A DNA stretch of 64,000 nt from NCBI RefSeq assembly GCF_000719335.1, contig NZ_JOGB01000012.1, positions 59,445-123,444 of the forward strand. Reading direction: 5' to 3'. Numbering within the stretch: the stretch's first letter is position 1; every line of letters begins with the position of its first letter. The position numbers and the translations under genes are program-made. This DNA comes from Streptomyces sp. NRRL S-87 (GTDB lineage: Bacteria > Actinomycetota > Actinomycetes > Streptomycetales > Streptomycetaceae). The notes under the pieces were generated by a model. The model saw only the letters and a list, made by a program, of their open reading frames with translations, was not told where the DNA came from and made no database searches. Shown piece after piece: positions 17,799 through 25,797 of this stretch.

Positions 17799-19397
17799 AT
17801 GGCAGTAGTAGGGGACATGGGTCTGGGCCGTCGGCAGTTCCTGGCAGCTCCGCTCGCCGCCGGCTTCGCGCGCGGCCGCGAGCCGGACCTGGACGCCCTG
17901 GCGCGGGGACTGGAGGGGCGGCTGGTCCGGCCCGGCGAGGCGGCGTACGCGGAGGCCCGGCAGCTGTTCCAGCCGCGGCACGACGCGGTGGCCCCGGCGG
18001 CCGTGGCGTACCCGGCGCACGAGGACGACGTGGTGACGTGCCTCGACTTCGCCCGCCGCGCCGGCCTGCCGGTCGTGGCGCGCGGCGGCGGGCACAGCTA
18101 CCCGGGCTGGTCGACGGGTAGGGGCCTGGTCGTCGACGTCGGGACGATGGCCGCGGTCGAGCCCGGTACCGGCTCCGCCCGGATCGGGGCGGGCGCCCGG
18201 CTGGGCGAGGTCCACGCGGCGCTCGGCGCCCGGGGCGCGGCCCTGCCGGCCGGGCTCTGCCCGTCGGTGGGCATCGCGGGGTTGACCCTCGGCGGCGGCC
18301 TGGGCGTGGCCGCCCGGGCGTACGGGGCCACCAGTGACGCCCTCACGGGCGCGCGCGTGGTCACGCCGGACGGGCGGGTGCGCGAGGTGGGCCCGGCGCA
18401 GGACGCCGAGCTGTTCTGGGCGCTGCGCGGCGGGGGCGGCGGGAACTTCGGCGTGGTCACCGAGTTCCGGTTCCGGACCTGGCCGGCCGGGGACTGCGGC
18501 TTCGCGGAGCTGCACTGGCCGGCGTCGGCGACGGCCGGGCTGGTGGGGGCCTGGCAGCGCTGGCTGGCGGGGCTCGCGGACCCGTTCTGGAGCCAGCTGG
18601 AGTTCACCGTGGAGGGCGGGGACGGCGGGGACGGCGGGGGCGGCGGACCGAACGGCGGGCACGGCAGGTACGGCAGGTACGGCGGAGGGACCGGACGGGG
18701 CGCCGACCCGGTGCCCGCACCCGCCGTGCGGGTGGTGTGCCTGGACGGGCGGGCGGAGCTGGAGGAGGAGCTGGACCGGCTGGCCGCGGCGGTCGGGTCA
18801 CCGCCGCGCGACCGGTACATCGTCCAGCGCGGCTACGCCGACACGATGCGGGCGATGGCCGGGTGCCTCGGGTACGCGCCCGCGCAGTGCCGGCTGCCGG
18901 GCACGCTGCCGGGGCACGATCCGACGGGACTGCTGGAGCGCGACTCGTACGCCGGACGCTCGGACTTCTGGACCGGAGCGGGCCTGCCGCCGGCGGCCGT
19001 GGCCGCGCTCCTCGACGGCCTGGCCGGGTACGCGGGGGCGGTGCCCCCGGGCGGGCGGGGCGTGGTGCAGCTGGACGGGGTGTGCGGCGGCGAGCTGAAC
19101 CGGGTGGGCGTCACGGACACCGCCTTCGCCCACCGCTCGTACGGGCTGCTCACCCAGTACCTGGCGTACTGGCCCGCCGGGGCCCCGGCGGCGGAGGCGG
19201 CCCGGCACGAGGCCTGGCTGGGCGGGCTGTGGTCCGCGCTGCGGCCGTGGGCGAGCGGGGCGGCGTACCAGAACTACACCGACCCCGCGCTCACGACCTG
19301 GCGCGGGGCCTACTACGGGCCGAACCTGGCCCGTCTGGAGGCGCTGCGCCGCGCCCTGGACCCGGACCGCCTCTTCCGCTTCCCGCAGGCACTGTGA
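17799..19397 (+). CDS. Tat-exported FAD-linked oxidase (berberine-bridge type) with bicovalent flavin residues
   Basis: A 532-residue flavin oxidase. A twin-arginine signal (GRRQFLAAPLA, about 10-25) indicates folded export. The PCMH-type FAD domain has GGGHSYPG with His99 and AGLCPSVGIAG with Cys154, the two residues that hold FAD bicovalently in berberine-bridge and related carbohydrate oxidases. The C-terminal BBE strand reads AYQNYTDP ... YYGPNLARLEALRRALDPDRLF. A Gly/Arg/Tyr-rich insertion at about 273-305 is unlike the rest of the fold and looks like expansion of short GGC/GGG repeats. Substrates in the family include oligosaccharides and alkaloid-like compounds; none is indicated here. 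ATG 17799 has GGGGAG four bases upstream; ATG 17817 is an alternative. Confidence 0.88.
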   Translation: MAVVGDMGLGRRQFLAAPLAAGFARGREPDLDALARGLEGRLVRPGEAAYAEARQLFQPRHDAVAPAAVAYPAHEDDVVTCLDFARRAGLPVVARGGGHSYPGWSTGRGLVVDVGTMAAVEPGTGSARIGAGARLGEVHAALGARGAALPAGLCPSVGIAGLTLGGGLGVAARAYGATSDALTGARVVTPDGRVREVGPAQDAELFWALRGGGGGNFGVVTEFRFRTWPAGDCGFAELHWPASATAGLVGAWQRWLAGLADPFWSQLEFTVEGGDGGDGGGGGPNGGHGRYGRYGGGTGRGADPVPAPAVRVVCLDGRAELEEELDRLAAAVGSPPRDRYIVQRGYADTMRAMAGCLGYAPAQCRLPGTLPGHDPTGLLERDSYAGRSDFWTGAGLPPAAVAALLDGLAGYAGAVPPGGRGVVQLDGVCGGELNRVGVTDTAFAHRSYGLLTQYLAYWPAGAPAAEAARHEAWLGGLWSALRPWASGAAYQNYTDPALTTWRGAYYGPNLARLEALRRALDPDRLFRFPQAL

Positions 19398-19562
19398 CCG
19401 GCGCCCCTCCGCGGCGCGCGGCGGCCTCGGCCGCCGGCCGCCCGCACGGTGACGTGCGGACGACGCGACGGCCGGCCCGGTAGACCCCCGAGCGGTCTTC
19501 CGGGCCGGCCGAGGCGGCGGGCGGGTTCCGGCGCGCGGCGCCGGGGTGCGGTACGGCGACGG

Positions 19563-20345
19563 TCAGTAGGCGCCGAAGACGTTGTCGATCGAACCGTAGC
19601 GGGCGGCCGCGTAGTTGCACGCCGCGGTGATGTTGGCGACCGGGTCGTAGAGGTCCATCGAGGTGCCGGGGACGTGGTAGGCGTTGAACGTCGGCTGGAT
19701 GACCTGGAGCAGGCCCTTCGACGGGATGCCGTTCTGGGCGTTGATGTCCCAGTTGTTGATGGCGAGCGGGTTGCCCGAGGACTCGCGCATGACGTTGCGG
19801 TAGATGCCGTTGTACGAGCCGGGGATGCCGTGCTTCGCCATGATGTCGAGGGACTCGCGGATCCAGCCGTCGAGGTTGTTCGCGTACGTCTTCTTCACCG
19901 CGGCCGGGGTGGCCTTGAGGGTCGTGGGGCGGGTCGAGCGGTCGGCGCGGGCGACGGTGGCACGGGCGGGGGCGGCGGCCTTGCCGTCCACGCGCAGCTT
20001 CATGCCCGGGCGGATCAGTGACGGGTCGTCACCGATGACGGACTTGTTGTCCTGGTACAGCTTCTTCCAACCGCCCGCCAGACCGTGCTTCTTCGCGATC
20101 CCGGCGAGCGAGTCGCCGGCGACGACGGAATACGTGGCCGGGGCCTTCAGAAGGGCCTCAGGAGTGAGCGTGGGGGCGGCGATCTTTGCGACAGTGATCG
20201 AATGCGCTGCCGTCGGGGCGGCCGCCGTGGCGGTGGTCGCGCCGATCACAGGCAGGGCCAGGGCGGCGCCGCCGGTGCCGACCGCGAAGAATCCGCGGCC
20301 GAGTCGAGAGTTCTTGGGGCGGCGGTGCTTGCCTTTTCCGGGCAT
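19563..20345 (-). CDS. Secreted LysM plus lytic-transglycosylase (SLT) protein under a c-di-AMP riboswitch
   Basis: A 260-residue exported cell-wall protein. A basic N-terminus and hydrophobic segment form the signal peptide (about 1-44). A LysM peptidoglycan-binding motif follows (about 72-119, YSVVAGDSLAGIAKKHGL ... IRPGMKLRV). The C-terminal goose-lysozyme/SLT-like domain (about 150-260) has the catalytic Glu188 in RNVMRESSGNP, then SKGLLQVIQPTF and NITAACNYAAARYG. Genes of this kind cut septal or dormant-spore peptidoglycan and in Streptomyces are often placed under ydaO riboswitches, as here. ATG 20345 is preceded by GAGAGGAA. Regulation is therefore expected to be transcriptional attenuation by c-di-AMP. 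Confidence 0.92.
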   Translation of the reverse strand: MPGKGKHRRPKNSRLGRGFFAVGTGGAALALPVIGATTATAAAPTAAHSITVAKIAAPTLTPEALLKAPATYSVVAGDSLAGIAKKHGLAGGWKKLYQDNKSVIGDDPSLIRPGMKLRVDGKAAAPARATVARADRSTRPTTLKATPAAVKKTYANNLDGWIRESLDIMAKHGIPGSYNGIYRNVMRESSGNPLAINNWDINAQNGIPSKGLLQVIQPTFNAYHVPGTSMDLYDPVANITAACNYAAARYGSIDNVFGAY

Positions 20346-20359
20346 GGCGCATTCCTCTC

Positions 20360-20540
20360 CGTCGCCTGCGAGGTGAGCTGTCGGGTTCGGGCTGGAGATG
20401 CCCGGACGCGCTGGTCGAGCGCGCCTTCACCCCAAGCCGCACCGGACGGGCCGGTGCGGCGCCTACCTGGGTCCCCCGCTCCTGCCGTACGTGAATGAGT
20501 GAGTGGTGTGGGGAATCCGGGCGGCGGCAGGATTCGGCGT
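20360..20540 (-). promoter_or_regulatory. ydaO-type c-di-AMP riboswitch
   Basis: Read on the minus strand, the leader holds GCCGAATCCTGCCGCC near its 5' end, then GCAGGAGCGGGGGACCCAGG and GGCTTGGGGTGAAG, and ends with GAACCCGACAGCTCACCTCG followed by CAGGCG. These are the conserved blocks of the ydaO-yuaA class, in the right order and spacing, 15 bases before the LysM/SLT start. Boundaries are approximate to about ten bases. Binding of c-di-AMP usually stops transcription of the downstream cell-wall hydrolase gene. Confidence 0.92.
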
Positions 20541-21063
20541 TCCACCCGGAATGAGCGTGACCGTAGGCGAGAGCCGCACGACTGAACAAGTCCCGAATTC
20601 CTTAACGCAAAGTTGCCGCAGGAACGGCGACGGAAAACGAACATGATCGCCTGACGGGCCAATGGCCAACTGAGGCTCCACAGAGCCGCGGTCGCGAAGT
20701 CGATCTCCCCGCGCCGGCGCTTCCCGCGTGACACAAGTCACCGCATGCACGACGGTGCCGCATAAGCGGGAAAGACCAGCCAAACGCCAGGAATTGACCG
20801 AGCCAGGCGTCACGCAACAGAAACCATCAGTCCGCCTCAAATCGGACTTAAGGAATCAACAAGGCGAGGAGGGGGCATTGCGGTACGTCCGGTGTGCGGC
20901 TGCCCGGGTGACTTCCGTCGCGCGACGGCCCGGGCAGCCGCGCCCGGCTCCGCGCATGTGCTCCGCTCGGTGTGCCCGCTCCCGTCACCGCGTGACCGCC
21001 CCGTGACCGACCCGCCACCGTCCGCCGCCGCCCCGCCGCCGTCCGCCCTGGAGGCCCCACCCC
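20541..21063. other. Long AT-richer intergenic region upstream of the riboswitch
   Basis: No gene is evident. The stretch 20570-20880 is clearly lower in GC than its surroundings and should hold the promoter for the riboswitch transcript (minus strand) and one for the FMN reductase (plus strand). No confident -35/-10 pair was picked. Confidence 0.4.
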
Positions 21064-21735
21064 ATGACCGCAGGCTCCGAGCACGGGACGGGCCGCGGGC
21101 CGGTCCGCGTGCTGGTCTTCGGCGCCTCCCGGCGCTCCGACTCCCTCAACGCGCGGCTCGCCGAGCTCGTCGCCCGGCTCGCCGCCCAGGCCGGCGGCGC
21201 CGTCGACCTCGCACGCATGGCCGACTTCGACATGCCGGTCTACGACGGCGACACCGAGCAGGAGACCGGCCTCCCGGCGGGGGCACTGGCGCTGCGCGAG
21301 CGGATCGCCTCCTGCGACGGCTTCGTGATCGCCTCGCCCGAGTACAACGCCTCCGTACCGGGCGTGCTGAAGAACGCGATCGACTGGGTCTCCCGGGTGC
21401 GCCCCCAGCCGTTCAAGGACAAGCACGCCCTGCTGGTGTCCGCCTCGCCGTCGCTGGTGGGCGGCAACCGCGGGCTGTGGGCCCTGCGGGTCCCGCTGGA
21501 GCACCTGGGCACCCGCGTCTACCCGGACATGTTCAGCCTCGCCCGCGCCCACGAGGGCTTCACGCCGGAGGGCAACCTGACCGACACCGGGCTCCAGGCA
21601 CGCCTGACGGATACGGTGGCGGCCTTCCTGCGCCTGGTGGAGGCGGACACCCGCTACGTCTGCCTGCAGCGCCGGTGGTACGAGTTCCTGAGCGACCGCA
21701 CGGACGCGGCCGTCACGGAGCGCTCGGAGGACTGA
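21064..21735 (+). CDS. NAD(P)H-dependent FMN reductase (flavodoxin-like)
   Basis: A 223-residue reductase of the FMN_red family. VLVFGASRRSDSLNARLA is the phosphate-binding loop, VIASPEYNASVPGVLKNAIDWVSR is the flavin-ring and dimer signature, and SLVGGNRG lies near the end of the core. It reduces FMN, quinones or related compounds with NAD(P)H. The first 13 residues and a C-terminal extension after 190 are not conserved. CTGGAGG lies about ten bases upstream of ATG 21064. It is monocistronic and converges on a small membrane-protein gene 11 bp away. Confidence 0.87.
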   Translation: MTAGSEHGTGRGPVRVLVFGASRRSDSLNARLAELVARLAAQAGGAVDLARMADFDMPVYDGDTEQETGLPAGALALRERIASCDGFVIASPEYNASVPGVLKNAIDWVSRVRPQPFKDKHALLVSASPSLVGGNRGLWALRVPLEHLGTRVYPDMFSLARAHEGFTPEGNLTDTGLQARLTDTVAAFLRLVEADTRYVCLQRRWYEFLSDRTDAAVTERSED

Positions 21736-21746
21736 CCGCGTGCCGG

Positions 21747-22046
21747 TCAGTCGCCGAGACCGGTGACGGCCAGGGCCGAGGCGATGGTGAGGACCGCGAG
21801 GATGGTCATGACCACGCGCAGCGCCGCCGCGCCCCGCTCCTCCGGGGGCAGGCCGGGCCGGTCCCGGCGTTCGCTGGGGCCGGGCAGCCGGACGAGGGCG
21901 GCGTTCGCGCGCCGCAGCTGGTCGCAGCGGCCGCAGTCCTCGCCCTCGTGGCGGGACGGCGAGTCGAGCCAGTAGGCACCGCTCAGGGCGGCCACGGGTG
22001 CGTGGCGTGCGCCGGGCGGGGCGGACGGGCCGGGAGTAGTCGTCAC
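21747..22046 (-). CDS. Small C-tail-anchored membrane protein, unknown function
   Basis: A 99-residue protein, not recognised. A flexible N-terminus is followed by YWLDSPSRHEGEDCGRCDQLRRANAAL, with one CxxC pair (CGRC) of zinc- or thiol-type appearance. A Pro/Arg-rich linker precedes one hydrophobic helix close to the C-terminus (about 76-96), so the bulk would face the cytoplasm. Codon bias is typical for the genome. GTG 22046 is taken as start; GTG 22094 is possible, and neither has a good ribosome site. Reality of the gene is likely but not certain. Confidence 0.55.
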   Translation of the reverse strand: MTTTPGPSAPPGARHAPVAALSGAYWLDSPSRHEGEDCGRCDQLRRANAALVRLPGPSERRDRPGLPPEERGAAALRVVMTILAVLTIASALAVTGLGD

Positions 22047-22370
22047 GGACGGCTCAACCCGGGCCTCGTGGAACGGGAAACGGCAGCCTGGCACACCGGT
22101 ATGAATTCGTTGTCTTCAGCCCGTGTGCCGCCCCGTCGCGCTCCGCGCGCGCCCGCGCGTACGGGCCGGGCGCGCACCGTCGGGAGGACGCGACCGGGCC
22201 TTGATCGACTTCCACGAAGGCCGTCCCGGGCCGGCCCCGGATGATCGTCCAAGGGGGCGGGTTGGCGGACCGGCCGAAGTTCCGCCCGGCGCGGGTGCGC
22301 GGGCCGCCGACAGGCATACGTTGGGGTCTGACCTGGGAAGACCGGGAAGACGCGAGAAGGGCGGCGTGTG

Positions 22371-23378
22371 ATGCGCGAGCTGGTGGAGACGGCGCGGCGG
22401 TGGGCGGCCGAGGGGCGTACGGCGTTCCTGGCCCGGCCCGTGACCGAGCAGGGCTTCGGCCCCCGGGACCCCGCCGGGGCGCTGCTCGTCGATCCGCGGG
22501 GCGAGTGCGCGGGGAGCCTGTACCGGGGGGTGTTCGACGAGCAGCTCGTCGCGGAGGCGGCCGCGGTCCCGGACGGGGAGACGGCGCGGGTCTGCCAGGT
22601 GTCGGTGCACGGCGCCGAGGCGACCGGTGCGGGCCTCACCTGCGGCGGGCAGTCGGAGATCCTGGTGCAGCCGCTGGCGTCCGTACCCGAGCGGTGGTGG
22701 GAGGAGCTGGCGCTCGGGTCGAGCGCGGCCCTGGTGACGCGGCTGAGCGAGGACGGCACGCAGGCCGTGAGCACCGTCGTGCGCGTCGGCGACGGCGCCG
22801 CTCCCGCCGGCGGTCCGGAGGCGGTGCGCGAGGCCCTGGAGCTCCTGGGGCGGCACCGGGCCGGGCGCGAGGCCCGCTACAGCGACGAGGGCCTGGTCCT
22901 GATCGAGGCGTACCCGGCCGATCCGTACCTGGTGATCGGCGGGACCGGTGAACTCGCCGAGCTGATCGGGCGGCAGGCGGAGCTGCTCGGCTGGGAGTGG
23001 CTGACGACCCAGGACCGTGCGGAGGCGGAGAAGCGGCTGTCGGCACGGCGGGGTTCGGCCTGTCTGGTGATGCTCAGTCACGAGCCGTCGTTCGACGCGC
23101 CGGTGCTGGGCGGCGCGCTCCGGCTCGGCATCCCGTACGTGGGCGCGCTGGGGTCCCGCCGCACGCAGGCCCGGCGGCGCGAGGACCTGCTCGCGGCGGG
23201 GCTGACCGAGGCGCAGTTGGCGCACGTGCACGGCCCGATCGGGCTGGACCTGGGCGCGCGCACCCCCGCGGAGACGGCCCTGGCGATCTGCGCGGAGGTG
23301 CTGAGCGTCCTGACCGCCGTCACGGCCGTCGCGGCCGAGCCGGCCGGACCGGCCGGCACCGGCACCGGCACCCCGTGA
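22371..23378 (+). CDS. XdhC/CoxI-family molybdenum cofactor insertion protein
   Basis: A 335-residue protein with the two-part XdhC layout. The N-terminal domain has LTCGGQSEILVQPL (about 88-101), the Cys-Gly-Gly block of the family. The C-terminal Rossmann domain has LVIGGTGELAELIGRQAELLGWEW, LVMLSHEPSFDAPVL and YVGALGSRRTQARRREDL. XdhC proteins bind and sulfurate molybdenum cofactor for xanthine dehydrogenase or CO dehydrogenase type enzymes. No such enzyme is in the window, so the client is elsewhere. GAGAAGG lies seven to ten bases upstream. GTG 22368 directly before the ATG is an equally possible start. Confidence 0.88.
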   Translation: MRELVETARRWAAEGRTAFLARPVTEQGFGPRDPAGALLVDPRGECAGSLYRGVFDEQLVAEAAAVPDGETARVCQVSVHGAEATGAGLTCGGQSEILVQPLASVPERWWEELALGSSAALVTRLSEDGTQAVSTVVRVGDGAAPAGGPEAVREALELLGRHRAGREARYSDEGLVLIEAYPADPYLVIGGTGELAELIGRQAELLGWEWLTTQDRAEAEKRLSARRGSACLVMLSHEPSFDAPVLGGALRLGIPYVGALGSRRTQARRREDLLAAGLTEAQLAHVHGPIGLDLGARTPAETALAICAEVLSVLTAVTAVAAEPAGPAGTGTGTP

Positions 23379-23575
23379 GCACCCCGACCGCACAGGCCGT
23401 CCCGCGTGCGGGCGCAGCCGGACGGGACGCTTCGGCGCGGGCCGCTGCCGACGGCCGGATCCGAGCCGGGCGGGCCGCCCGCGGGCCGGCCGAGGTGCGG
23501 TGGGCCCCGCCGGATGACGGTGGACGCCTGGCCGTCGGGGACGTCGGTCAGGGGAGGTAGGTCGGGGGGTGCCGG

Positions 23576-23824
23576 TCAGGGGATGTCGGTGTCCGAGGGT
23601 TCGAGCGCGTACACGTGCGGCTCGGCACCGACCCAGTCGATGAGCCTGGAGTCCCCGAGGACCAGCTCGTCGGGGTCCGGGACCTCGGCCCGGCGCAGGA
23701 ACTCGATCACGTCCGCGTCGGAGCGGGCCAGCCCCAGGATGTCCTCGTGGCCCTCGGTCCGCAGGGTCACGCGGCGCCCGCCCGAGGGCGAGATCCGGTG
23801 CACGACGATCGGTGCGTGGCGCAT
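23576..23824 (-). CDS. Small conserved-looking protein, unknown function
   Basis: An 82-residue acidic protein, not recognised. It is predicted mixed alpha/beta (VTLRTEGHEDILGLARSDADVIEFLRRAEV), soluble, and without cysteines or signal peptide. Codon use is typical for the genome. It sits divergently just upstream of the MerR-peroxiredoxin gene, with only about 60 bp between its start and the MerR promoter. A ribosome site is weak (GGAAG directly before ATG 23824). Confidence 0.55.
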   Translation of the reverse strand: MRHAPIVVHRISPSGGRRVTLRTEGHEDILGLARSDADVIEFLRRAEVPDPDELVLGDSRLIDWVGAEPHVYALEPSDTDIP

Positions 23825-23883
23825 GCTTCCAGCGTCGGGCGCGGGGCCTGGCCGCGCATCCCGGAGCGCCCTGCCGCCGGGGG

Positions 23884-23915
23884 TTGACCCTGCCCCTCGG
23901 GGCAGGGTTTAGCGT
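23884..23915 (+). promoter_or_regulatory. MerR-type promoter with operator in an over-long spacer
   Basis: TTGACC (-35, 23884-23889) and TAGCGT (-10, 23910-23915) are 20 bp apart. A perfect palindrome, ACCCTGCCCC-TC-GGGGCAGGGT (23887-23908), fills the spacer. This is the architecture of promoters that MerR-family proteins untwist to activate. It lies directly upstream of the MerR-domain gene and implies autoregulation. Confidence 0.88.
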
Positions 23916-23936
23916 GCGGGGTGTGAGGAGGGGCGG

Positions 23937-24986
23937 ATGAGGATCGGAGAACTGGCCCGGCGTGCGGGGACGACGCTCAAGGCGGTGCGCTACTACGAGG
24001 CGCTGGGCCTGGTCACCCCCGAACGGCTGGCCAACGGCTACCGCGACTACGGCGAGCACGACGTACGGGTGGTCCGCGAGATCCGGGCGCTGAGCGCCCT
24101 GGGCATCCCGGTCGAGCGCACCCGGCCGTTCCTGGACTGCCTGGCGGCCGGGGGCGCGCACGCGGACGACTGCCCCGCCTCGCTGGCCGGCTACCGCGAG
24201 GCGATCGACGACCTGTCGGCGCGGATCGAGTCGCTCACCGAGCGCCGCTCGGTCCTCACCGCGCACCTCCGGCGGGCCGCGTACCGCAACAGCGTCGCCC
24301 GGGCGCCCGACGCCCCGGGCCGGGAGGGAGAGCACCCCGTGAGCACCACCACCACCGCGGACCGCGGGCGGGACGTCCCGCAGGACCGCACCGCACCGCC
24401 GCAGGACCGCACGGCACCGCCGCACGACCACAGCGTGCTGCCGGCCGGGCTGCCGGTGCCCGAGGACGACGGTGGTGCCGACCACCTGCCCGGACTGCCG
24501 CTGCCCGGGCTCGGGCTGGCGGCGACGACCGGCGGTACGGTGCGGCTGGACGCGCTGGGCCCGGGGCGCACGGTCCTGTACGTGTACCCGCTGACCGGCC
24601 GGCCGGACACGGACCTGCCCGAGGGCTGGGACGGCATCCCGGGGGCACGCGGGTGCACGGCCGAGGCCTGCGACTTCCGTGACCACCACGCGGAGCTGCG
24701 GGAGGCGGGGGCGGCGCGGGTGTTCGGGCTGTCGAGCCAGGACACCCCCTACCAGCGGGAGGTGGTGGAGCGGCTGCGGCTGCCCTTCGCCATGCTCTCG
24801 GACCCGGACCGCGCACTGGGCGCGGCGCTGCGGCTGCCGGAGTTCGACGCGGCCGGCGCGACGCTGTACAAGCGGCTGACGATGATCGTCCGGGACGGCC
24901 GGGTCGAGCACGTCTTCTACCCGGTCTTCCCGCCGAACGAGCACGGCCGGCAGGTCCTGGCCTGGCTGCGGGAGAACCCCGCGTGA
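23937..24986 (+). CDS. MerR regulator fused in frame to a PrxQ/BCP-like peroxiredoxin
   Basis: A single 349-codon frame joins two functions. Residues 1-110 are a MerR winged HTH (MRIGELARRAGTTLKAVRYYEALGL) with dimer helix and two Cys (68 and 79). A Pro/Asp-rich linker (about 120-190) contains a near-perfect PQDRTAP repeat. Residues 190-349 are a peroxiredoxin with GARGCTAEACDFRD: peroxidatic Cys240 and resolving Cys245 in the CxxxxC spacing of PrxQ. ATG 23937 has GAGGAGG. Inside the gene, GTG 24339 is preceded by GGGAGGGAG at good spacing, so a stand-alone peroxiredoxin (about 215 residues) may also be made. The promoter is MerR-type. The protein may sense and remove peroxide in one chain; this is inference. 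Confidence 0.85.
   Translation: MRIGELARRAGTTLKAVRYYEALGLVTPERLANGYRDYGEHDVRVVREIRALSALGIPVERTRPFLDCLAAGGAHADDCPASLAGYREAIDDLSARIESLTERRSVLTAHLRRAAYRNSVARAPDAPGREGEHPVSTTTTADRGRDVPQDRTAPPQDRTAPPHDHSVLPAGLPVPEDDGGADHLPGLPLPGLGLAATTGGTVRLDALGPGRTVLYVYPLTGRPDTDLPEGWDGIPGARGCTAEACDFRDHHAELREAGAARVFGLSSQDTPYQREVVERLRLPFAMLSDPDRALGAALRLPEFDAAGATLYKRLTMIVRDGRVEHVFYPVFPPNEHGRQVLAWLRENPA
24322..24341 (+). promoter_or_regulatory. Internal ribosome-binding site and GTG within the MerR-peroxiredoxin frame
   Basis: GGGAGGGAG (24322-24330) precedes GTG 24339 in the same frame as the fusion. It is as strong a start signal as any in the window and would yield the peroxiredoxin part alone. Confidence 0.6.
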
Positions 24987-25603
24987 CGGGGGTCGGGGGC
25001 GGCGGCGGGAGTGCGGGCGCCGGTACGGGCGGGGGTCAGGGGCACGGCTTCGAGCCCGCCACGGGTGACGGGCCTCCGGTGCCGGAGGAGCGGGCCGCGG
25101 TACGGGCGGCCGAGGTGCGGACCGCCCGCGAGGGCCTGCGGCAGATCCGCCGCGTCCTGGGCGCGGTGCCGGACGACGGGCCGGCGGCGACGGGACCGGG
25201 GGCGACGGGACCGGGGGCGACGGGACCGGGGGCGACAGCACCGGATGCGACAGGCCCGGGTGCGACCGGCCCCGGCGGAGCGGCGGCCGAGGGCCGGCCG
25301 GCCCCGTGGGAGCGCGAGCGCCCCGTGCGGGCGGTGGCGCTGGTGCTGGAGGCGGCGGGGATCCCGCCTTCGGCGGTGGCCCCGGACGGTCGGCGCGACC
25401 GCACCGGCTACGTGGTGCGGGCCGGCGAGGGACCGAGCAGGGTCAGGGTGACCTGGGAGGGACCGGCCGGCAGCCGGGCCGCCGAGGAGGAGGCGGCCCG
25501 GCTGGCGGACTGCGCGGACGTGCTGGGCCGGTGGGGCTGGGACTGCCTGCTCTACCGGGGCCCGCGCCGGCGCCGGTTCCTGGAGGCGGAACCGGCCCGG
25601 TGA
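24983..25603 (+). CDS. Unknown protein with ATGPG repeats, coupled to MerR-peroxiredoxin
   Basis: A 206-residue protein, not recognised. The GTG start overlaps the preceding TGA by GTGA, so it is translationally coupled to the fusion gene. A Gly-rich start (1-25) is followed by a charged helix (about 35-60), then a low-complexity run of about six ATGPG-like pentads (67-97), encoded by a 15-bp DNA repeat. A compact C-terminal domain (about 110-206) follows with VRAVALVLEAAGIPPSAVAP and VRVTWEGPAGSRAAEEEAARLADCADVLGRWGWDC. There is no signal peptide. Coupling suggests a role with the peroxiredoxin. Confidence 0.6.
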   Translation: MTGVGGGGGSAGAGTGGGQGHGFEPATGDGPPVPEERAAVRAAEVRTAREGLRQIRRVLGAVPDDGPAATGPGATGPGATGPGATAPDATGPGATGPGGAAAEGRPAPWERERPVRAVALVLEAAGIPPSAVAPDGRRDRTGYVVRAGEGPSRVRVTWEGPAGSRAAEEEAARLADCADVLGRWGWDCLLYRGPRRRRFLEAEPAR

Positions 25604-25797
25604 CCGGCGTGGGTCCCGTGGGGTGCGGGTCCCCTCGGCGCTCGACCCGGTGCGCCGGGCTCAGGCGCCTGCCCCGCACGCCGCTCGCTCACGTGCGCGG
25701 CGACCGTGTCCGGTGACCGCCCTTGGGCACGTACGCGGCGGCCCGGTGGGCGCCGGCCGTCACCCGCCCGGCAGCGGGGTCGCGTGGTCCGCGCGGG

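Noticed and set aside
22101..22244. 47-codon frame starting MNSLSSARVPP before the XdhC-like gene
   Set aside because: Mostly Arg/Pro from GC-rich DNA, no ribosome site, no recognisable pattern. A leader peptide is conceivable but unsupported; otherwise the 22047-22370 gap holds nothing recognisable.
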